Shown piece by piece: positions 18,388-24,830 of a stretch of 24,830 nt of DNA. Below the pieces are notes generated by a model that was given only the letters and a program-made list of their open reading frames with translations, ran no database searches and was not told where the DNA came from. The DNA is taken from the NCBI RefSeq assembly GCF_963678635.1, contig NW_026971223.1, positions 1 to 24,830 of the forward strand, in the 5' to 3' direction. Within the stretch, counting starts at the first letter, position 1; every line of letters begins with the position of its first letter. The translations under genes and the position numbers were made by a program. The stretch is from Symsagittifera roscoffensis. Lineage: Eukaryota; Xenacoelomorpha; Acoela; Convolutidae.

Positions 18388-19705
18388 AACAATTTCAATC
18401 TATTAAAACTTTTGCACTTTATAAAGTCATAAAATTCATACAAATGTAATAAATTAATTTATAAATTATTCCCCCAAAAGCAGTAAAATTACATACAATG
18501 AAAAGTTATAATTTCAAATTTCCCCACAATGTAGTAAAAATTCAAATTCCAGCAGTAAATTTATAAAATTAAGAAAGCAGTACTAACCTTTTCATTCAAT
18601 CGCACAAGAATTCTATCCATACTCGCACAGCTCGCCCACGAAGAATTGTTTAAAATAATGATTTTATGTTCCAAGCTTAACAACAACTCTAACTAATGAT
18701 AACAATTTTCCATTTTTTCTTTAACCCGGTTGGAATAGAGTTATACACTACACAAAACTAACCAATGCAAATGACTAAACACCACAAATCCTAAAAATAA
18801 CAGCATGAGTAGGAAAAGAACACCAACGGTACCCAAACCGGATTAACCCAGTTTAAAACTGGATAATTTATTCTTTTGAAGACTATTATAAAGTCAACGA
18901 AAGAAATAATAAAACACAAAAAAGTCGAAAGACAAACCCAAAACAAATCAATTTGATTTTTGGAAAAAGGACACAACCATAAGTAACATAAGAAAGCCTA
19001 GAGAAAACCACCATATAATGTTAACACAAAACAGGACCCCTCAAAGAAACCGCACGAAATCATACTCCCACTCCTGGCCTAACCCACCAGAGAGGACGTC
19101 CTGAGCATGCTCTACAGCCGGCCAAACCCACCGCGCTACATCCACGCTTTGTGACCACACTTTTATCTTTAATAAGAGGTACTCAAGGGTGAGTAACTTT
19201 TCAAAATAACTGAACTAAAACAAAAAGCTTTTGTGAAAACAATTAACCACGATCATAACTAAAAAGACAATTAACTAAAAATTATAATATGTAAATCATA
19301 ATATGCAGTATATAGATCACACACAACAGCAAGGACGAACATCCAAAGGCTAGACGATCCCATCACAACCCGAACGAAAGAATGGCTAACAACCACATCC
19401 GACATGCCGCACACAATCACGACTCAAAGGATTTAGAGTACAACTTGACTTCGCAGCAAAGGACTCCATTGAACCAGACCAATGACCACCTCGATGTTCA
19501 AGTATACGTACAGATCCGAGTAACAAGGCATTCCTTCCAAACACTAGTTTCACGCCATTCCCAGACGAGGTTGATCACAAACAGGCCTCCACAGATGCAA
19601 GCAAAACTGACATAGCAAAGCATTTTGGATTCTGGAATCTAAACGATTTCATTGGAGATCACAGTCGTTGACAAACGATAAGAAGATAACTTCATATCCC
19701 TAATT
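18388..19705. other. 3' non-coding region of E1
   Basis: About 1.3 kb with no convincing gene. It holds a perfect palindrome CCAGTTTAAAACTGG (18848-18862) and a TACTCA/TGAGTA hairpin (19180-19195). The 77-aa ORF at 19382-19615 has an ATG but no motif and is probably chance. From about 19320 the base composition becomes more even and G-richer than the coding part. The second half could be a nested insertion or a conserved RNA region. Confidence 0.45.
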
Positions 19706-19780
19706 CCAGCGTTCTGGAACGTTTCTCCTGAAGAGAAACTATGTCAACGGTTCTAGTCTCCTGGACCTTTCTTCTCCAGG
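19706..19780 (+). promoter_or_regulatory. Cluster of three hairpins before the purine tract
   Basis: CCAG/CTGG with a CGTT loop (19706-19717); GTTTCTC/GAGAAAC, a perfect 7 bp with a 5-nt loop (19721-19739); CCTGGA/TCCAGG, a perfect 6 bp with a 9-nt loop (19760-19780). Hairpin clusters near the 3' end of retroviral RNA can act in nuclear export of unspliced RNA. That role is inference only. Confidence 0.45.
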
Positions 19781-19881
19781 GAAGAAGATAAAGAAAATGA
19801 TGTTCGCCACATACCAACGTTCATCATCCATCCTTCAATTGCAGAAGAAAAGAGATAGAACTCAAAAACTCTGTAAAACCC

Positions 19882-19888
19882 GGATGGG
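19882..19888 (+). promoter_or_regulatory. Polypurine tract
   Basis: GGATGGG lies directly against the TGGAACC start of the 3' LTR, where the plus-strand primer is made. It is short and holds one T. A purine-rich stretch (GAAGAAAAGAGATAGAA) lies about 30 nt upstream. Confidence 0.55.
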
Positions 19889-20296
19889 TGGAACCTGATC
19901 TAAACTACATTTTATTATTTATAATTTAGACATTTAAAAACTGTAAAGTATTTAATACTAACCAATCACAATTCATCTAACTAACTACCCACTTATTTGT
20001 AAGTGCTGAAACTACTTGTAATTTCAGCACCAGAGAGATTTGAATTCAACTTAGAAATTAGTTGCCTCTCCGAGTACTTCAGCAGCCGCAACAATACCAG
20101 TATACTCTAGATCTATTGAGCCTAGCAGAGACTAGTTAAACACCCTGAGACTAGTAGTAATAAGAGTAAGATTAGGATCGGTATTAGACTAAGAAGTTGC
20201 ACGAATCTATCCGGCCGAGAATAAGATAGCGTGACGAGCAGACGGTGTACCCTATCCGAAATTACTCTATGAGATAGACCCCCATATATAAACTCA
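19889..20296 (+). repeat. 3' LTR of E1
   Basis: 408 bp, the same length as the 5' LTR, with 8 transitions and no indels between them. It begins TGGAACC and ends AAACTCA. Transcript 3' ends should form here, but AATAAA is absent and AATAAG is found instead; the 5' LTR has AATAAA at that place. Confidence 0.93.
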
Positions 20297-20300
20297 TAAT
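20297..20300. repeat. Target-site duplication, right copy (TAAT)
   Basis: Matches 1449-1452. See the left copy. Confidence 0.8.
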
Positions 20301-20992
20301 TGGAAGTGTTTCAAGCAAAACCATCAGTACAGAACTTAATTAGGAAATGTTTTGCGATGTTCAAATTTGTTGCGCCACAAAAACGCTCAAAAAGGTTTCC
20401 GCTAGTTTTCAAGAGCAATTTCTGGAAGATTTTTACGAACCAGATCTACTGTTTTTGTTGGTGACTAAACTTTTTCTTTGTAGAGGCTAGATAGTTTGAT
20501 TACAAAAATCAAAGAAGGAAAAATTGCAATTATCCTGAACCATCGAACTTTTTTTTCTCGACCAGTCGGTCTTGTATAAGGTTATTGAGGGTTTAGTGTT
20601 TGTTGGAACACTGTTTTTCATACAAAATTGGCTGTTTGTGGATTATCTAAAAAATTCCATGTGTTTTGTCTAGTCCGATCCATTTGATTGAGCTCCGAGG
20701 TACTGTGGGTTGCTAACTTTTAATGTTCATGTCTGTCTTTCCTCCGCACCAGATTAATTCAGCCATCGTACTGGTCTGAATGAATTAGATGTGATTTGAG
20801 AATATTTGCGATACTGTCTATGCACAAATTATCAAACTTGGAGAAAAGAGTGACTCAATTTTTTGCGAAGCGTCATCTGCTGATAAACTTTAAAGCCAAT
20901 GGAAGGACAAGGTAATGATTGATGGATGTTTTATTCAAGTTTTATTAAAGACCAGGTAATGATTGATGGATGTTTTATTCAAGTGTTAAGAA
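20301..20992. other. Spacer between E1 and E2
   Basis: No gene or known repeat seen, apart from a 30-bp direct repeat (20911-20940 and 20955-20984) that lies directly before the next LTR. This is probably the pre-insertion flank shared with the left side of E1. Confidence 0.45.
20911..20984. repeat. 30-bp direct repeat pair
   Basis: GGTAATGATTGATGGATGTT and the following 10 bases occur identically at 20911-20940 and 20955-20984, 44 bp apart. The second copy ends 8 bp before LTR 3. It may be a local replication-slippage duplication. Confidence 0.7.
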
Positions 20993-21404
20993 TGGAACCT
21001 GATCTAAACTACATTTCATTATTGGATATGAACTATATATTTTGTCACTATGAAATATTTATTATTAACGAATCATGATCCATCTAACTAACAACCCACT
21101 TATTTGTAAGTGCTGAAGTTACTTGTAATTTCAGCACCAGAGAGATTTGAATTTAATTTAGAAACTAGTTACCTCTCCAAGAGAACTTTGGCAATCGCAA
21201 TAAAACCAGTATTTTCTAGATCTATTTAGCCTAGCAGAGACTTGTTAAACACCCTGAGACTAGTATATATAAGAGTAAGATTAGAATCGGTATTAGACTA
21301 AGAATTGCGCGAATCTATCTGGCCGAAAATAAGATAGCGTGACGGGCATACGGTGTTCCCTATTCGAAATTACTCTATGAGTTACAGACAACAAGCTAAA
21401 CTCA
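20993..21404 (+). repeat. LTR 3, 5' LTR of a second element (E2)
   Basis: 412 bp, starting TGGAACCTGATC and ending GCTAAACTCA. It is clearly related to the E1 LTRs but diverged, with different sequence at about 21020-21060 and 21175-21215. It keeps the 28-bp palindrome with one wobble change. It is followed by the same primer site at 21407. It belongs to another subfamily of the same lineage. Confidence 0.9.
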
Positions 21405-21406
21405 TC

Positions 21407-21424
21407 TGGTGCGACCATAAGTCT
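21407..21424 (+). promoter_or_regulatory. Primer-binding site of E2 (first copy)
   Basis: Identical to the E1 site and likewise 2 nt after the LTR end. A third copy is at 23109-23126. Confidence 0.75.
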
Positions 21425-21516
21425 CGCATAAGACCTTACAAACAAGATAGCTTAGATTAACAAAATAGATTAGAATTAAATTTTTCAAAATCTTACATGA
21501 CAATAATTTAATTGAA

Positions 21517-21723
21517 ATGTCTCTACCACTCAATAGATCAGAGCCGCTATTCCGTACAATACGAGAACTACCCGGTAATGGAAGAAGACCTCGGACAAGA
21601 GACGATATACGACAACATAGAAACTTACCATTTTATTTCATGGTTGTACGGCAAAAGCCAACACAAACTTTTATATTTAGAATTTTATTAGAAATGAATT
21701 TAGATTTTCATTTGCAAACATAA
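21517..21723 (+). CDS. Leader mini-protein, E2 first copy (68 aa)
   Basis: Intact ATG-to-TAA ORF, homologous to 1957-2163. It is longer than E1 in the middle by whole codons (LFRTIRELPGNGRR region). At the N-terminus E1 starts several codons further upstream, so the total lengths happen to be equal. Its conserved half holds TRDDIR, RNLP, VRQKP, QTFIFRI and MNLDFH. The product is basic with no membrane segment. Function unknown. Confidence 0.55.
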   Translation: MSLPLNRSEPLFRTIRELPGNGRRPRTRDDIRQHRNLPFYFMVVRQKPTQTFIFRILLEMNLDFHLQT

Positions 21724-22881
21724 AATCCTTAAAGGAAATCTTCAATGATTATATCAGGCGCTAAACCAAATTTACTATTCAACAATAACGGTTGATAATA
21801 ACACCTCAAATCGTTCCTTTCAATTCTGCAGTAAAGTTCAAAAAGATATCTAAAAAATATATTTATTGAAAACAAAAAAAAATAGTAACATGATCATAAA
21901 TTGTTAGTATATATAAATCGTCTTGTCATCTCCAGTTTCATCACCTAAAGATAACAACAATCATAAATCCACTAATATCATAAAAAACTAAACCTTTTTA
22001 TCAATTAAACATAAATTATTTCAAAAAGGCTTATCCTAAATTTTATCTTTATTTAACTTAACATTGTTTAATCTTAAATCAGATCATCAAGGCTTTCCTT
22101 GGATCTCAATTATACATTTAACTTAATCAATTTTATATTTTCTTAATTTTATATCCTGATCATCAAGGCTTATCCTTGGATCAAAAAGAACAATTTTGTT
22201 CTCCCCCACCCACTTATCAAGTGTCTAACGACCTCAAACGTCGATTCACTATCCAACCTTTTCAAAAGACCCATGAGTAATAGAAATTTTTCAAGCACTC
22301 TAACCATTTCAAATAGGCTAAACAGTGAAGAACTTCGGTTATTCATCCTTCACTTGACCCCCCCTCTTACCTGACCCAGGATAAATCCTAAACTTAGTAA
22401 GTTTAAAATAGTATCTAACGAACTACTTGCGTTCTAATTATACCTCAACCTTGTGGATCGATTTACTATTCTCCAACCCTTGAACACAATCACTACCCCT
22501 AAGTAAGATTAAGCAAGTTAATACCTTAATATATTTTAGCCACGAGAAAGTAACAATCAATCTCCGGAATCGATATACTTTTCTCTCCATTTCTGAACAA
22601 AAGACCCGATTTGGGCTAACCAAAAAATCGTAAGGTCTAACAGTCTAGGATAACAAAATCGCTAATAACATTGTTGCATCCTTCATCCTAAACCTTAGGT
22701 CACCGAAAAACCTAGGAAATAAACAAACAATCGTACTACACAATTGTGAAATAAACAATCAAAAATACGATCACGTAATTACACCGCACCCAAAAACAGT
22801 TGGATACATCCGAACAAAACGAAAAACAATAAAAAGAAAAATTATAAGTAAACAAAGACAGATCACACGAAAAAGATCACA
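21724..22881 (+). other. E2 leader, first copy
   Basis: Corresponds to 2164-3260 of E1. It holds the stem-loop pair (22082-22105 and 22158-22182), the pyrimidine block, a GTAAGT donor-like site at 22397, and a truncated pre-gag ORF start (22697-22880, with AGG in place of the ATG). It is cut by the truncated LTR at 22882. Confidence 0.75.
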
Positions 22882-23106
22882 CGAGTACTTCAGCAGCCGC
22901 AACAATACTAGTATACTCTAGATCTATTGAGCCTAGCAGAGACTTTTTAAACACCCTGAGACTAGTAGATATAAGAGTAAGATTAGAATCGGTATTAGAC
23001 TAAGAATTGCGCGAATCTATCTGGCCGAAAATGAGATAGCGTGACGGGCATACGGTGTTCCCTATTCGAAATTACTCTATGAGTTACAGACAACAAGCTA
23101 AACTCA
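22882..23106 (+). repeat. 5'-truncated LTR (LTR 4)
   Basis: 225 bp matching the last part of the family LTR; about the first 182 bp are missing. Its first 60 bp resemble the E1 LTRs (CGAGTACTTCAGCAGCC), while its 3' part matches LTR 3 (GTTACAGACAACAAGC). It is thus a mosaic. Just before it, GATCACACGA is repeated (22861 and 22875), suggesting filler DNA at a repair junction. Confidence 0.85.
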
Positions 23107-23218
23107 TCTGGTGCGACCATAAGTCTCGCAGAAGACCTTACAAACAAGATAGCTTAGATTAACAAAATAGATTAGAATTAAATTTTTCAAAATCTTACAT
23201 GACAATAATTTAATTGAA

Positions 23219-23425
23219 ATGTCTCTACCACTCAATAGATCAGAGCCGCTATTCCGTACAATACGAGAACTACCCGGTAATGGAAGAAGACCTCGGACAA
23301 GAGACGATATACGACAACATAGAAACTTACCATTTTATTTCATGGTTGTACGGCAAAAGCCAACACAAACTTTTATATTTAGAATTTTATTAGAAATGAA
23401 TTTAGATTTTCATTTGCAAACATAA
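23219..23425 (+). CDS. Leader mini-protein, E2 second copy (68 aa)
   Basis: The translated product is identical to 21517-21723. It shows the recent origin of the leader duplication. Confidence 0.5.
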   Translation: MSLPLNRSEPLFRTIRELPGNGRRPRTRDDIRQHRNLPFYFMVVRQKPTQTFIFRILLEMNLDFHLQT

Positions 23426-24379
23426 AATCCTTGAAGGAAATCTTCAATGATTATATCAGGCGCTAAACCAAATTTACTATTCAACAATAACGGTTGATAA
23501 TAACACCTCAAATCGTTCCTTTCAATTCTGCAGTAAAGTTCAAAAAGATATCTAAAAAATATATTTATTGAAAACAAAAAAAAATAGTAACATGATCATA
23601 AATTGTTAGTATATATAAATCGTCTTGTCATCTCCAGTTTCATCACCTAAACATAACAACAATCATAAATCCACTAATATCATAAAAAACTAAACCTTTT
23701 TATCAATTAAACATAAATTATTTCAAAAAGGCTTATCCTAAATTTTATCTTTATTTAACTTAACATTGTTTAATCTTAAATCAGATCATCAAGGCTTTCC
23801 TTGGATCTCAATTATACATTTAACTTAATCATTTTTATATTTTTCAAATTTTATATTCTGATCATCAAGGCTTATCCTTGGATCAAAAAGAACAATTTTG
23901 TTCTCCCCCACCCACTTATCAAACGTCGATTCACTATCCAACTTTTTCAAAAGACCCATGACTAATAGAAATTTTTCAATCACTCTAACCATTTCAAAAA
24001 GGCTAAACAGTGAAGAACTTCGGTTATTCATTCTTCACTTGACCCCCCCTCTTACCTGACCCAGGATAAATCCTAAACTTAGTAAGTTTAAAATAGTATC
24101 TAACGAACTACTTGCGTTCTATTTATACCTCATTCTTGTGGATCGATTTACTATTCTCCATTCCTTGAACACAATCACTACCCCTAGGTAAGATTAAGCA
24201 AGTTAATACGTTAATATATATTACACGAGAAAGTAACAATCATTCTCCGGAATCGATATACTTTTCTCTCCATTTCTGAACAAAAGACCCGAGTTGGGCT
24301 AACCAAAAAATCGTAAGATCTGACAGTCTAGGATAACAAAATCGCTAATAACATTGTTGCATCCTTCATCCTAAACCTT
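23426..24379 (+). other. E2 leader, second copy
   Basis: Nearly identical to 21724-22696. A short deletion near 23920 removes the stretch between two TCAA repeats. It carries the stem-loop pair at 23784-23807 and 23860-23884 and a GTAAGT donor-like site at 24082. Confidence 0.75.
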
Positions 24380-24824
24380 ATGTCACCGATAAATCTAGGA
24401 AATAAACAAACAATTGTACTACACAATTGTGAAATAAACAATCAAAAATACGATCACGTAATTACACCGCACCCAAAAACAGTTGGATACATCCGAACAA
24501 AACGACAAACAAAAAAAAGAAAAATTATAAGTAAACAAAGACAGATCACACGAAAAAAAATTTCAAAATGAAGAAATGCAGTGTCCGAATCAGAAGTCAG
24601 CAATTTAGACGCACTATATAAAGTTAAAGACTCAGTAAATAAAAACTATCCAATCCACGATCAAATATATTTTCCGATTCAGAAGCCACATCACACGCAT
24701 CAAAACAAGGAAAAAGAAGAACAAAAAAAGATGTACAAAATAAACCAATACATCTATACAATTGGAATCAACCAATTAGACACATTGAACATTACGCACT
24801 AACAGTTACTAAACGAAAAAAATA
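24380..24824 (+). pseudogene. E2 pre-gag basic ORF, with ATG but broken
   Basis: Homologue of 3091-3552. It starts with a true ATG (24380) and encodes a Lys/Arg-rich N-terminus. TGA at 24569-24571 stands where E1 has a His codon. A one-base change near 24671 then shifts the frame. After the shift the E1-like reading resumes to TAA 24822-24824. It supports the view that the E1 ORF once started at 3091. Confidence 0.6.
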
Positions 24825-24830
24825 AGCCAC

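Larger units (their letters stand above)
1453..20296 (+). mobile_element. Giant Ty3/gypsy-like LTR element with envelope-like and extra ORFs (E1)
   Basis: Two 408-bp direct LTRs (TG...CA) enclose about 18 kb, with a matching 4-bp target duplication. A primer site lies 2 nt inside the 5' LTR and a short purine tract abuts the 3' LTR. The gene order is leader, basic ORF, gag, pol (PR-RT-RH-IN), ORF X, env-like, ORF Y. The PR-RT-RH-IN order and the 4-bp duplication fit Ty3/gypsy (errantivirus-like) elements. At 18.8 kb it is far longer than the roughly 5-9 kb usual for gypsy elements. Extra length comes from a long gag, an env-like gene, two unknown ORFs, a 1.5-kb 3' region and a 790-bp duplication. 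LTR identity of about 98% points to a fairly recent insertion. The main ORFs are nevertheless broken several times. Confidence 0.92.
20993..24830 (+). mobile_element. Second related element (E2), partial and rearranged
   Basis: LTR 3, primer site and leader are followed at about 22882 by a 5'-truncated LTR and a second leader copy that reaches the window end. The last bases correspond to the gag start of E1, but where E1 has ATGAGC the E2 copy reads ATAAGC, so the gag ATG is lost. Downstream genes lie outside the window. Confidence 0.85.

Noticed and set aside
19382-19615. 77-aa ORF in the 3' region
   Set aside because: It has an ATG but no domain, no hydrophobic or compositional signature and no second copy to test; most likely chance.
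20911-20984. 30-bp direct repeat as a CRISPR-like array or target duplication
   Set aside because: Only two copies, in eukaryotic repeat DNA, and not flanking an element on both sides.
24569-24571. TGA in the E2 pre-gag ORF as support for UGA meaning Trp
   Set aside because: The E1 counterpart at this position is His, so this TGA is simple decay and argues against a uniform UGA-to-Trp code.

Overview
The window is AT-rich eukaryotic DNA that looks like a nest of related LTR retroelements from an invertebrate animal. The evidence is a Ty3/gypsy-type gag-pol with an envelope-like gene, spliceosomal intron signals, and no bacterial operons or ribosome-binding sites. The host species cannot be named from sequence alone. 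I see no clear single-copy host gene.

The dominant feature is one very large element (E1), 1453-20296, about 18.8 kb. It has two 408-bp LTRs (TG...CA, about 98% identical, all 8 differences transitions) and a 4-bp target duplication TAAT on both sides. In order it carries: 5' LTR; tRNA primer site; a leader with a small basic ORF and repeated stem-loops; a basic pre-gag ORF; gag (capsid, CCHC knuckle, Asn/Arg/Ser/Tyr-rich tail); a TAG; pol in the same frame (protease, then reverse transcriptase in another frame, RNase H, integrase); a small overlapping ORF; a Ser/Thr/Pro-rich ORF with no ATG (ORF X); a secreted/envelope-like Cys-rich ORF; an intact ORF of unknown function (ORF Y); a hairpin-rich 3' region; a short polypurine tract; and the 3' LTR. 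Two GT-AG introns can be proposed near the 3' end, both in phase 0. This points to complex, retrovirus-like spliced expression. Gag, pol and env are broken by several stops, frameshifts and a 790-bp tandem duplication, so this copy is unlikely to be autonomous. ORF Y, in contrast, is open throughout.

Downstream, 20301-20992 is spacer. A second, diverged element (E2) of the same family starts at 20993 with a 412-bp LTR, primer site and leader. Its leader is interrupted at about 22882 by a 5'-truncated LTR followed by a second, nearly identical leader copy that runs off the window end, just at the gag start. Upstream of E1, 917-1142 is an orphan fragment of the same leader.

Most worth following up: ORF Y with its 80-bp intron; the ATG-less ORF X joined in phase by a candidate 221-bp intron; the strong excess of TGA among in-frame stops in pol and env; the leader mini-protein kept between diverged copies; and paired leader stem-loops that could be packaging signals.
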